From Talpa occidentalis (lineage: Eukaryota; Chordata; Mammalia; Eulipotyphla; Talpidae): a DNA stretch of 64,000 bases. How positions within the stretch are numbered: the stretch's first letter is position 1; each line of letters begins with the position of its first letter. Positions 42,780-52,805 of the stretch are shown piece by piece. The notes below the pieces were generated by a model. It was not told where the DNA came from. It ran no database searches and worked only from the letters and a program-made list of their open reading frames with translations. A program made the position numbers and the translations under genes. The stretch covers positions 83,771,106-83,835,105 of the forward strand of contig NW_023601433.1 in NCBI RefSeq assembly GCF_014898055.3, written 5' to 3'.

Positions 42780-43000
42780 GCTTGGGCATTACCGCAGCTC
42801 TGACTGCCCTTGCCATGCTTCCTCCTCCAAACCCTCTCTCTCTGGCCTCCAAGACCTCCCACAATCACCCAGGCATTCCACTCTTGAGGTCTGATGTCTA
42901 AAGGTCAATAGGTTCCATGAAGTCAGGGTCTGTGGCTGCTTGACTCATCTCTACCAGTGATTATATGTTCAGGAGCTGTTTGTTGATTGACTAAAGGCCT
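42780..43000 (+). repeat. L2 3'-end fragment
   Basis: TTCCATGAAGTCAGGGTCTG, TTGACTCATCTCTACCAGTG and GGAGCTGTTTGTTGATTGAC match the L2 3' terminus. Confidence 0.65.
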
Positions 43001-43272
43001 GAATGCCTCCTACCTCTGATGACCACTACTTCTCTGATATCTTCCTCCTCCAGTGCTCCAGTCCAGAGCTGTCCAATAGATACCTGATGCCAACTCCAAA
43101 CGCACAGCACACCCACACTGGCCCCATGGTGCCGTGGTGCCTCCTCTGGATCCTCAGTCACCATATTGGAGAGTCCAGTTCCAGACTCATGGGTCAGCAC
43201 CCTGGGGAGTTTCACCCAGGGGTGAAACCAGCTTCACAGTTTACCCCAGAACTTCCTAAATCAGAATGTGGG

Positions 43273-43880
43273 GTTTTTTTTACTTTTTATTTTGAGATAC
43301 GTGTCGGCTGACGTGCAGTTTCACATGCAGTCTTTTTTTTTTTTAATAGAGGCATGCTTTATTTATTTATTTATTTAGCCAGAGCGGGGAGCAGAGCAGG
43401 CAGAAGGACCGAAGGACACTGCTGAGGGGAGCAGCGGGCGGCAGGAGGGGTCTGTGCGCCATGCGGGACCCTCCTCCGGTGGCCGGGGAGCAGCCGGGGA
43501 TCGAACCAGCACCGCGGAGGCCGCGGGCAGCTTCGCAACCCAGCGCTCAACCTCTGCGCCACCGGGGAGGCCCTCCCATGCAGTCTTAAGAGATCCAGAG
43601 AGAGCCCGTGGTATCCTTCACCCAGCTTCCCCCAGTGGCCACAGGGTGCACAAATCACCGCCGGGAAATCCATCCTCACACCATACACAGATCTCACTGG
43701 ATTCACTTTTCTCTTGCAGTTTTCACTCATTTGTCTGTGCCTTCTGTTCTATGCAATGGTAGCACCACCACGGTCAAGATCAGGACGTCACCCCCGGGTG
43801 CTGGCCTATCACTGGGCACCACCCACAGCCGCCTGCCTCCCTCCGCCTCCCCACCCTGTCAGGTCTGCTTTCCAGATCCC
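43273..43880 (-). repeat. Antisense L1 fragment split by a SINE
   Basis: TTTTTATTTTGAGATACGTG lies left of the SINE. GTATCCTTCACCCAGCTTCC, CCCCAGTGGCCACAGGG and CACCACCACGGTCAAGATCA lie right of it. Together they follow an antisense L1M consensus. Confidence 0.72.
43335..43576 (-). mobile_element. tRNA-derived SINE, copy 10, CpG-dense variant
   Basis: Antisense copy within an older L1: (T)n, TTTATTTATTTATTTA tail, body AGGGGAGCAGCGGGCGG, B box as GATCGAACC, head CCACCGGGGAGGCC. The duplication CATGCAGTCTT is perfect at 43324-43334 and 43577-43587. It lacks the 3' body section holding GGTGAATCCTCTCACC in other copies. By eye there are about 18 CpGs in the last 196 bp, against about 7 in copy 2, so it is either young, protected from methylation decay, or a different subfamily. 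Confidence 0.93.
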
Positions 43881-44009
43881 CAGGCGACTCAGGCACTTGA
43901 TCACTTAGAGAATCAGAGACGGCAATGTCATCTCTTCCATTTTCCTTCCCTCCCTTGACCCAAGGGAAGGTTCTGGTTTAGAACTTAGTTCATCACCTCT
44001 CTAAGTCTT

Positions 44010-44120
44010 GCAACTCCTGTGTGCCCTTCAGCATCTGGGGCTCTGGACGCCCGTGTCCCCATAAAAGCCCTAATAATATCCATCCTCAGTGTTGATGACG
44101 GGATGAAATGAATCAGGCAA
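44010..44120 (+). repeat. MIR SINE fragment
   Basis: GAACTTAGTTCATCACCTCT, CTAAGTCTTGC and CCTAATAATATCCATCCTCA then GATGACGGGATGAAATGAAT follow the MIR centre. Confidence 0.45.
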
Positions 44121-44329
44121 AGCCCAGGGACACCCCTAGCAGGCCTCCCCGGGAGTGTCCATCAAGCACAAGTTCACGATGTCCAGGGCAGCACATGAGC
44201 TTGGGGTGTCTGGAGGGCCCCTCACCTTTCACCCAGAGGAAGTGATCAGCTCCACCCATGCCGTGGGGTATCTGGCAGTACTTAAAAGTGTGTGCTCGGT
44301 GCCCATGATCTTTCAACGAAGGATATTCG

Positions 44330-44690
44330 TGTCATTTTATTCACTTTTAAAAATAAAAATAGGCGGTTGGTGTGAAAATTCAAAGAGCTCAGGAATATAA
44401 ACGTAGACTTAAAATCCCCCCTCCTCACTTCCTGGCTGCGCCCCTGTGGGGATTACTGAGCACACTGGGTGTAACTTGCAGGACAGTTTCTCTGCACATA
44501 CAAATATACCCACACGTATGGGTGTGCGTGTTTGTCTACACAAAGGTGTCACGCTATATATACCCCTCTCTGCACTTCGCTTTTCTCACCCAACCACGTA
44601 TGTGTCAGGTTGTTAAATGAGGAAAGTTACATAACGGCGTGTTCAGTTGGCTCCTGATTTTGTAACTGTATGTGCAGAAAAATATCCAGA
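44330..44690 (-). repeat. Antisense L1 3'-region fragment
   Basis: GTGAAAATTCAAAGAGCTCA, ACATACAAATATACCCACAC, CTGCACTTCGCTTTTCTCAC and TCCTGATTTTGTAACTG follow the antisense old-L1 consensus. Confidence 0.6.
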
Positions 44691-44884
44691 GCTTTGCGTC
44701 TAAGAAATAGACACGAAATGCTAGTCACCAGCTAGCGTGTGGGTGGGGGAATGTTGAAGAGCGATGTCTGCCCCCAGGCCTGTAAGACAGCAGCGTCCCT
44801 GACCTGAGCCTCAGTCTCCACGCAGACCAAACAGGAAGGATGGAACCGGTGGGCATCCTCCTGCCGGCCCCCCCAGCTCCCACC

Positions 44885-45065
44885 TGCAGGGCTAACGGCC
44901 ATCTCAGAAGTCGTTTCGGTTGTCACACCTGGGCGGGGGTCACTGGCGTCTGGGGAGCAGAGATCAGGAAGGCAGCTCGACATCCTACAAATTACAGGAC
45001 AGCCCCCCACCAGGAATGATCCAGCCAACCGGTCAGCTGTGCCCAGGACACAGAGCCCTCTGTGC
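44885..45065 (+). repeat. MER20-like hAT fossil
   Basis: TTCGGTTGTCACACCTGGGC, GGGGTCACTGGCGTCTGG, CGACATCCTACAAATTACAG and GACAGCCCCCCACCAGG match a MER20-type non-autonomous DNA transposon in plus orientation. Confidence 0.72.
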
Positions 45066-45109
45066 AATATGCGCCGTGAGAGCCTAGGAGCGGGGGATGA
45101 CAGGAAGCT

Positions 45110-45860
45110 GCCATTATCACCATCACGTGGTCACCGTCGTCACGGTGGAGCTGGTCAGGGCGCACACTGGTGAAGGCACGACTATTTCTCCAACCACCAA
45201 GACACGGTCGGTGGTCTGAGCCCAAGCTCAAGGAAGGCACGGGGCCGAATCGCCCTCCAGGTGGGCCCACGACTCTTGCCATATTTGCTGCAGGGACCGA
45301 GCCCCAGGCTGACCCTCTTCTCCCTGCCCAAGGCCAGAGGCAACAGGGCACGAGGTGGCCGGGTGGGCAGGCTGGCCGGGGCATACGCGGCCTGGCGTGA
45401 AGCCCCAGCCGGCGGCTGACCAGCTGGTCGAGCCCCTGAGTGGGGGCCCAGCTGCCCACCCTGGGCCCCAGCCCTCTGCCTTCTCCGGCAGCTCCTAGGG
45501 AGCAGGAATTAACACGGAGGCGTCCTTTGCACCTCCCGAGCTCATTAGCTCCCCAGTCTCATTCTCCGCCGAAAGCTGGAGTTCTGCTTGTGGCATCACG
45601 CTCTACTGCTGGGCCCGTGATTGTGGCCGGCCAGCCGCCCCGCCATCCCGCGGGGCCCACTCCTTCCCATCTGCCTCCCTGCTCCAGTCCTGCGCCTTTG
45701 TCTTCGCCCCTCTGCCTCCGCCTGCCGCCCCTCTTGACTCCGTGTCCTCGCCAGTGCCTCCTCATCTCCGCTCCGTGGCTGGCCTGCCCCCATCCCTGCC
45801 TGACCCTGCACCCCTGAACCCTAAGCACAGAGTCCCTCCTCTCCGTCCCCGTTCACGGGG
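45110..45860. other. GC-rich unique region with C/T-rich end
   Basis: No gene recognised. 45480-45560 has a small conserved-looking stretch: GGAATTAACACGG, TCCTTTGCACC, GAGCTCATTAGCTC (5-bp inverted arms). 45560-45830 is pyrimidine-rich, and its frames are Pro-rich. Confidence 0.35.
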
Positions 45861-46149
45861 GTGGGACCTGGCTTTACAGGTGTGAAAACTGAGGTCCAGA
45901 GGGTGAGACTCACCTGAGGTGGAAGAACCATCCGCGCATTCACTTGCGAAATATTTCTAGTCAGCCTGGCTGGGAAGGAGGAGGGGCAGGCGGAGGGTGG
46001 GGAGGAGGCAGGAGCCATTCGGCCAGGCTTGGGAGATGCAGGTCTTGCTTCTCAGGTTCTGGGGATCCCCAGCCTGTTCTGGTGCCTGTTCCACCCATTT
46101 TAGCCCAACTTGATCCTCAACCCCAGTCCCTGGCTCTGTGGAACTTTCC
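45861..46149. other. Unassigned sequence with a MIR relic
   Basis: CTTTACAGGTGTGAAAACTG then AGGTCCAGAGGGTGAGAC (about 45872-45909) is an antisense MIR core. The rest is unassigned. Confidence 0.45.
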
Positions 46150-46365
46150 ACCCAGACCAAGGGTCAGCAAATCCTGCAAAGAGCAGAGAGTAAATATTTT
46201 TGGCTCTGCGAGGCGCAGTCTCTGTCACAGCTGCTCAGCTCTGCTGTCCTAATGTGAACGATGGAGACCAACAGGCCACACTGGGTTCCGATAAAACTTT
46301 ATTTACAAGAACAGGCTGTGGGCTGAATCTGTCCTAGGCTTGGACTCGCCGGCCTCGGTCTGGGA
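46150..46365 (+). repeat. Non-autonomous hAT-type DNA transposon fossil
   Basis: CAAGGGTCAGCAAATCCTGC, AGAGTAAATATTTTTGGCTC, CAGTCTCTGTCACAGCTGCT and TTCCGATAAAACTTTATTTA belong to a well-known MER-type short hAT element. I do not recall the exact family name with confidence. Confidence 0.75.
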
Positions 46366-47399
46366 GTTTCCTGATTCTTAGCTTTCTCTGGACCAGCAGC
46401 CCCACCCATCTCCAGGTTATTTACTTGGGATTCTGCAACAGGTCCTTCTAGGATGCACTTCAGCATTGTTTCGTGAGAATGTTGAGTGAAAGGGCATTAT
46501 TTCCGGACTTCGTTTGGTAATCCATCATTTTGCCAAAAGTCACAGTTCCCAAGAACCGACGGACAATGTTAAGTGATGATTCACAGTATGGAGAGGACAA
46601 GAGGATTTTCCCCTCACACCCCCACCCTTGTTAATGTCTAGAGACGAAGGCTGGCCAGAAAGTTCCTGAGGGGAGCAGCCGGAGGCTGCTGAGCTGGGCA
46701 CACTCGGTCTTGGGGGCCAGCGTGGGGCCAATAGCCAGAGTCTGCCGGTCCTGGCCAGAGGTGTGCGTTTAGGCTGCGACCCAGAGCAGCCTCCCAGCTC
46801 CAGGCTGGACCCATCCAACTCTGCGCTGCAGCCTCCTGTGGTCTGGGGCCCAGGGAGATGACCTTGGGCTGAAAATCCAGGGCTAAAACCCTAGGAATTG
46901 GTGCCTCAGTTTCCCCATTATGAACACTGGGAGTAGGAGGAGGCTGGTCTTTAAGAGTCAGAGCTAGTCGGAAAGGACAGCACCCTTGTGTGCACGCACC
47001 TCCGCATGGCCCCCCAGGGAGGCAAGGTGCTTCCTCTCACCCACACAGTCCTGCTGTCCTCTGACCACACATCACCTCCAGGCAGGGCAGCACAGGGTCA
47101 GTAGCTCGGAGATACCTCATCACTAGGTGCTGGGACCCAGACCACCCGCTGAGCCCTCCCTGCCTTTGCTTCAGAGAGAGCAGAAATGTGCACTCCCAGA
47201 AAGCACAGGGGCTTTTTGTCCTTTCCTGGTTGATGGTGAGCTTCTGCAGCTGGTTGGAAACAACAGGTGTGACTAATAATATCTGCCACAGAGCGGCAAG
47301 CTCAGTGCGGGAGCTCCCCAATTTCGACATGCACCCACAAACATTTGGAGGAGTGCTGATTGCTTTAGCAGAGGGCTGGCTCCAACCTGAGTGTAGAAT
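46366..47399. other. Unassigned sequence with a MIR relic
   Basis: GTGCCTCAGTTTCCCCATTA at about 46901-46920 is a MIR centre (plus). No gene or other family recognised. Confidence 0.45.
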
Positions 47400-47505
47400 T
47401 CAGCAGGGCTGGGCTGGGACCTGAGAATGTGCATTCCTAACAGGTTTCCAAGAAGTGCTGAGGCTGCTGGTCCAGGAAAAACATGCTGAGAACCACTAGC
47501 CAAGG
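47400..47505 (+). repeat. MER5A-like hAT fossil, 3' half
   Basis: GACCTGAGAATGTGCATTCC, TAACAGGTTTCCAAGAAGTG, GCTGCTGGTCCAGG and TGCTGAGAACCACTAG follow the second half of MER5A, including its terminal repeat. Confidence 0.7.
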
Positions 47506-47509
47506 GGGT

Positions 47510-48010
47510 AAAGACCCAGGTCTAGACTCAAAGACCTGCATTTAAATCTGACACCAGGTGCCTCCCCGGTGGCACAGGGGGTTAAATCTCAGCACTAGGA
47601 AGCAATCCGCAGCCACTGCAGCACGAGTTCGATCCCCAGCCAGGGAGCTACCCACATGGTGCAGCAGACCTCTCCTGTCTCACCTGCTGCTCCCCTCAGC
47701 AGTGTACTTCATTCAATCTGCCTGTTCTGCTCCCCACTCTGTCGCTGGTGAATCCTCTCACCCCCCACACCTCTGGCCTGTACCCCAGCTCTTGCATAAA
47801 TAAATAAAATAAATATTTAAAAAATAATGAAAAAAAATCTTGACACCACCACCTGCAGGCTGTGTGATCTCGGGCAAGTTACCTAACCCCTCTGAATCTC
47901 CGCTTTACTATGCAGGAAGCGTGCGCGCGGAGACTTACTCTGCAAGGTTAATTAGAAGATGCAAAAGATCGTGAATGTAAAAACACCCGTCACGAGGCAA
48001 GTGCCCAGAA
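47510..48010 (+). repeat. MIR SINE split by a younger SINE
   Basis: TCTAGACTCAAAGACCTGCA and TTTAAATCTGACACC (MIR head) end at the SINE; ACCACCTGCAGGCTGTGTGA, CTCGGGCAAGTTACCTAACC and CAAGTGCCCAGAACACGG continue it on the far side. Confidence 0.8.
47557..47834 (+). mobile_element. tRNA-derived SINE, copy 11, mosaic spacer
   Basis: Head TGCCTCCCCGGTGGCACAGG. The A-B spacer starts like type B (TAAATCTCAGCACTA) and then continues like type A (GGAAGCAATCCGCAGCCACT). B box GTTCGATCCCC, full body and A-rich tail follow. AAATCTGACACCA (47544-47556) and AAATCTTGACACCA (47835-47848) form a target duplication with a one-base gap. Confidence 0.94.
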
Positions 48011-48059
48011 CACGGAAACTGTAATTATGATGTCCAAGCTCCACGCCAGGCACGGCACA

Positions 48060-48170
48060 TGCATTAGCTCATTATTATTTTCATTACCGGGGGCAGTGGG
48101 CCCATTATCTGCCACCCTCAAGGCTGCCTCCGCCCGGCCTCCCTCTGGCTCTCTGCTGGGTGGTTCTCCC
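48060..48170 (-). repeat. Possible MIR SINE relic, antisense
   Basis: CATGCATTAGCTCATTATTA and TTTTCATTACCGGGGGCAGT hint at a reverse MIR, weakly. Confidence 0.35.
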
Positions 48171-48354
48171 CACCTCTGAGAGGAGCAAACGGAGAAGGCA
48201 CTTGCCCAAGGTCAGAGGGCACCTGTCTCTGCACCCTGCGCCCTCCCGGGGCCCGGGCTGGGCTCGTCTCCCGAGCAGGCTTCCCAAACAAGGAGAGAAT
48301 AAAGAGCTTTCTGTCCACACCAGAAGAAAAACAAACCCCACCGCCTCCATTCCC

Positions 48355-48560
48355 CGCTAAGGAAATGATGGATTTCTGTTATTGTTGTTGAAATCACTAC
48401 CAAGGGAAATAGATCAAGGGACATTTTGCCAGCGCGAGAGCCGGCTGTGTCACGAGGAGGATACGGTGCTGGCTCCGCCGCCTCGCCTGCTCCCCGCGCC
48501 TTCCCCCGGCCCCGGCCCGGCCTCGGGAGGGGCAGCCACGCCACCCGCTTCCCTTCCCGA
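48355..48560. promoter_or_regulatory. Conserved-looking AT-rich block next to GC-rich DNA
   Basis: GGAAATGATGGATTTCTGTT, ATTGTTGTTGAAATCACTAC and GAAATAGATCAAGGGACATT precede a CpG-rich segment (48430-48550). ATTGTT words are SOX-like. No repeat is recognised. Confidence 0.3.
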
Positions 48561-48710
48561 GGGCCGCTGTGGCTGTGCCTGGAAGAAGGGTTGGGTCTTG
48601 AGTTTTGGCCCCCCCTTTCTCCTCCTTTGCACCCCACTTCCCTCCCTCCTTTGTGCATCCATGGAGGGCTGTGAACCCGCGAAAAATTAATCTGATTTTT
48701 TGTATAGGGG

Positions 48711-49070
48711 TGATGGAGCGGGAGCAGAGGGCAGTCACGGGTGGAGGAGACACGCGAAAACCCCGTGGGGAGGGGGTTCCTCGGGAAAATGTTTGGGTCT
48801 GGCTGGAGAGCAACGGCGCCTCCCCTATACCGAGGACCATTTTGGTTTCAGACGTTCTCAGTCGCTGTCCTGACACAAGACAGACAGTTGGACGTCTGCG
48901 CGGCAGCCGGGAGCATGCGGGCTGGTAGTGGTGATAGAGTGAGTGTGTGTGTGTGTGTGAGTGTGTGTGTGCATGCGTGTGTGTGTGTGTGCCCGAGCAT
49001 GTAGGTTTCCATCCAGCCGTCCCCCTCGAGTGGCCGATCCACAGTGGGTTTCCTCCTCTCGCTCTCTGTC
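48711..49070. repeat. Local duplication, copy A
   Basis: About 230 bp followed by (GT)n and CACAGTGGGTTT reappear in diverged form at 52806-53130. Best shared phrases: GGTTTCAGACGTTCTCAGTC, GCTGTCCTGACACAAGACAG and ATGCGGGCTGGTAG. By eye the 48832-48930 part is near 85-90% identical to copy B, the left part near 75-80%. I recognise no repeat family. The GT tract is at about 48941-48992. Confidence 0.75.
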
Positions 49071-49229
49071 TCTCTCTTGCTCCCTCAAACCTTCCATATG
49101 TCACTATTTCTCAGGTTGGGCGGGGACCACGTGCACCGCGAACACCCCCCCACTCCCCTCTCCCCCCACCCCCTTCCCTCTCACCTACCCACAACCTCCC
49201 GCCAGAGAGCAGAGAGAACAGGGGTTCCA

Positions 49230-49400
49230 CCCTCCACTGAAATGCCAGTCCCCCCAGTTGCCCACGGCGTGACCTCGACAAGGTGTTTTTAAGGTTCTAG
49301 GACCCTCAGTTTTTGCATCTGTAAAACTGGATCATCTCGCCTCCCCCAGAGGATTCAATTAGAGCATGAAATGAGAATAATGAAGTGTATTAAACACCCA
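49230..49400 (+). repeat. MIR SINE
   Basis: AGGACCCTCAGTTTTTGCAT, CTGTAAAACTGGATCATCTC and ATTCAATTAGAGCATGAAAT follow MIR. Confidence 0.65.
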
Positions 49401-49424
49401 GAAAAGAAGAAGAAGAGTTCATAG

Positions 49425-49565
49425 TTATTGAAACGTGCCAAGCACTGTTCAAAGTATTTTTCTACGCACGAGTTCATGTCACCTTTGTGAAAGTTCCCTG
49501 CCGCGGGCACTGCTGTTACTCACGTCTTCCAGAGGAGAACAGGGCTCCGAAAGGCAACCTTTCGG
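49425..49565 (-). repeat. MIR SINE, antisense
   Basis: AAACGTGCCAAGCACTGTTC, GAGTTCATGTCACCTTTGTG and TCTTCCAGAGGAGAACAGGG follow reverse MIR. Confidence 0.65.
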
Positions 49566-49569
49566 GGTC

Positions 49570-50780
49570 CCGCGGTGGAAGGGTTCAGAGCCGGATTCAG
49601 CCCAGGCAGCTGAGCCCAGACCCCCGCCCGGGGCTCCACACGCAGGGCAGACGCTCCGTCCACCCTGGCCTTTCTCTTTTCTCCTGTTGCTCCCTGGTCC
49701 CTGCCAGCCTCCTCCAGGGCCTTCACCAAACCCCAGTTCTAAATCCAGATGTCCCGACACCCCAAAGTCTGACCTTGTGCTAACCAGCACCCAGGTACTT
49801 GACTGAGGTTCTGTCTGCCCTGGTTCATCGGCGGTCATTCCCGCGCTTGATGGGAGACCGCGGCTCAGACTTACCCTCAGGGGTCACACAGGGCCCAGCT
49901 CTGGAGAGCTGACCCTAACCGCCATCAAGTTATCTGTGCGGCATCTCCTTAGCCAAAGCAGGAGGGGGCCCCGGGTCCCTCCCACCCTCGCCTCAGCTCC
50001 CGGGCCTGGTCTGGGCTTACCGCTGAGACTCCCCAGCAGGGAGAGTCCTGGCTCAGCACCCCCATAAAACCCAGGCTGAAAGGGCCTCATCATGAGAATT
50101 CAGCAGTTTCCTCTCCAGGCAAAGTGGAAGTAAATCCCAGCTAGCCCAAGCGCAGGCCTCCAACATCCCACCCTGCACCTCTTCAAGGGCCAGGCGTGCA
50201 CAGGTACTGGGGAGTCTCGTGACACCCACTATCCCAGAAAGTGTGGGAACTGCAAGCGGCCTTGGAGGTGGGCCTTGACCGTGGAAAGCAGCTTGGCCAG
50301 CCAGGAGGTCGGGGTGATGGTTCGAGGAGGAGGCTGTGCCTGGAAGCAGGAGGTCATCTGTTCTGGCCAGAGCACAGGTATGCGGGTCACATGGCGAGAG
50401 GAGCACTTGGAGAGCTTGGGGGTCTGCCTCAGGAGTTTGGGGCTGACCCCCAGACAAGAAGGCGTTGGGCAGGCGTTATCGGGACTTGACTTGAGGGTGG
50501 CGGGAAAGTGTGGCGTGTGCCTCTGTTGGTTTGGGTTCCCCACTTAGGGGATCCAAAGACAGCTGGGAGGTGGCCCCAAACTGGGAGGGCAGTGTGGGGT
50601 GAGAAGGAAGAGAAGCAGGCAATTGAGAAATGAGGGGGGAGGCAGGCTTGTGGGGGGCTTCCTGTCCAGCCGACCTGCTCCCAGGGCCACGAACAAGCTG
50701 TCAGGCAGCATGAACATCTCTCCCCTTGTAGAGGTAAAGGCTGTGTGGGTCGGACAGCATCTACCATCACAGTTAACAAA
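49570..50780. other. Unassigned unique sequence
   Basis: No gene or repeat family recognised. Frames on both strands are short and without domains. Confidence 0.35.
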
Positions 50781-50786
50781 TGCGCG

Positions 50787-50812
50787 TGAATGAATGAATG
50801 AATGAATGAATG
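50787..50812. repeat. (TGAA)n microsatellite
   Basis: Six to seven TGAA units, typical of growth from the 3' end of an L2 element, which may be the decayed sequence just before it. Confidence 0.9.
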
Positions 50813-50819
50813 GGCAAAA

Positions 50820-52225
50820 GAGCAGCATGCTGTGTGTCTGCCACTGTGCTGGCCTCTGAAGAAGCAGAGCTAACTTAGAACCCTGGAAGAACCCAAGCCA
50901 GAAGGGAAGCTGATACCCTTACACTCATCACAATGAAATATTCACGTGCAGGTCCCCCTGGGAGACAGTCACCCACTTCCGGTCATAATCAGCCTTGAAC
51001 ACCTCCTGGGGGAAGCACCACCACTGTGTTTCCCAAAGTTCCTCCCAGGAACCCAACCCCCATGAGAAAAATTCTGTGGCCAAATTGTATGAAAAATATG
51101 ATACTTTCTATCGGTGATACCCATGGCGCCAAAGGCTCGGAAGAGTCCTGCAGGAAAGAAATTAGTCTCACTTTGCTTAAACCAAGGGGTGCCGAATGCA
51201 TTTGACATATTTATCGTCCAGTGCGCCAGTGCAATCCAGGATAGCAAAGTCCCACAGCTCACTAGAATCCTGACACTTCTGAGCTGGAGGAAGATTCCAG
51301 CACTGCTCGGGAGGAGAACTCTGTGGAGATGGACACACCCTCCATCTGGGTCATCCAAGATGGCGCCCACATGGGACGCTTGAGCACTTGGGACATGGCT
51401 GGTGTGACCAGGAACAGCATTTTTACTTTAATTAACCTCACTTTCCATACCACATGCGGCTGTAGCTTCCTTATTGCACAGCACAACTTCACTAATTACT
51501 ACCCAATGCCTGTGGTCCCCGCAGAGATCGGATGAGCTGGGCGCAGTGATCGGCGAGGAGTGAGGCCTTCCACAAGCCCCCAGCTTCTTCCGTTCGTGGA
51601 GGCCCCGCACCAACAGCTGGATCTATCCTCCACCCACCAAGCCAGGAGGGCGCTACTGTTAGGGAATCCAGTTTCCAGCTGAGGGAAGAGACCCGGGGAC
51701 AGTGAGTGGCTTGTTCAAGCACCACAATAAAGAAGTGACGGGTCCAGGATTGGGGCCTGGGTCTGAGTCCAGTCTCCTCTCTGAATCCCAGTAAGTGTCT
51801 ATATGCCCAGACAGGTTTCTAGAACCATCTCAGGACTCACCCCAGGGCCGGCATTGAGACCCTAGGCTTCCCTTTCCCCCAAGGCTCGCGTCCTGGTATT
51901 CACTCCACCATCAAATGCCCACTGACCTGTGCTCTGGGCCCTGAGCTGAACTCTGGGAAGGTGGGTGGGTGCAGCGCTGCAGAGGTCATAGGGGCACCCT
52001 TTGGGAAGCTTCCCATCTACTGGGGGGCCAGCAGGCTACCACAATGCTGAGATAAAAGCCCAAAGACAACCTCCTCATCCTCCCATCATCCCTGCCTGCG
52101 GGGTCCAGCCCCCGCCTCACAAAGACACCCCAGAGGCCCTGCCCGGCCCCTCCCCCATGTGTGTTATGCCCGGCAAGCCAGGGTACATGATCTCATACCT
52201 TTCATCCCTTGCCGAGTTCAGATAA
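50820..52225. other. Unassigned sequence
   Basis: No gene recognised. 51420-51500 (TTTACTTTAATTAACCTCAC, CACATGCGGCTGTAGC) loosely resembles an old interspersed DNA element, but the family is unknown. The remainder is unique. Confidence 0.35.
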
Positions 52226-52450
52226 ATCTCCCCCCTCCCTCTACAGCTGAAAGTCGTCAGGTCTAGCTAGGGCTTCTCCCACTTATGCAGCTCATGAATA
52301 TTTAACAGCATCTGCCGTGGAGGCGATAAAGCCCTACCAATCCTTGACAAATATGGCCTAATCTTTTCAATTTCGGGGTGCAAATATGCCTTCTGAGTCC
52401 TGTTTGTCACCTAGATTAATGGCCCAGGGTCCCATAATCCTTTGGTGCTA
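52226..52450. promoter_or_regulatory. AT-rich conserved-looking block, candidate enhancer
   Basis: Repeat-free sequence with ATGCAGCTCATGAATATTTA, GGAGGCGATAAAGCC, CCTTGACAAATATGGCC, TTTCAATTTCGGGGTGC, CACCTAGATTAATGGC and GTGCTAATTCAAG. It is dense in homeodomain, GATA-like and MEF2/forkhead-like AT words. Enhancer role is inferred. Confidence 0.42.
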
Positions 52451-52500
52451 ATTCAAGTGGTGGCTGGCCGGCGTGTGCCTGCCGGGGGATGCTGGGACAC

Positions 52501-52503
52501 ACA

Positions 52504-52538
<35 letters not shown>

Positions 52539-52620
52539 ACGAAGGAGTGATTAGTCATGTGAGGATTACTTGTAGTGTGTGTGTGTGTGTGTGTGAGTGT
52601 GTGTGTGTGCGCGCGCACAG
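52501..52620. repeat. Facing (CA)n and (GT)n arrays with a GC-alternating end
   Basis: CT/CA units at 52503-52540 face GT units at 52575-52610 across a 34-bp spacer, then GCGCGCGC follows (52609-52616). The arrays are complementary, so a long hairpin or cruciform is possible, and both arms plus the GCGC stretch favour left-handed DNA. Confidence 0.9.
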
Positions 52621-52805
52621 CCTGTGTCCTTATGGGTCACCACTCTGCACGTTGGGGTGCACGTGTCCATTGGGAGTCGCATCTGTGCTGGGGGTGCACT
52701 CTATGTGAGTGCACGCATGGGTGCATGTGTGTGTACACCCTGGACATGGTGTGTGCACACCTGTGTCTCTTGGGGGTAGGGAATGTAAACCAATTGATCT
52801 TTGAT

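Noticed and set aside
48397..49104. 235-codon minus-strand frame
   Set aside because: It includes a His/Thr run from the GT microsatellite and a CpG-rich end; not coding.
51600..51660. Possible CTCF site near GGAGGGCGCTACTG
   Set aside because: Alignment to the CTCF core leaves about five mismatches, too weak to report.
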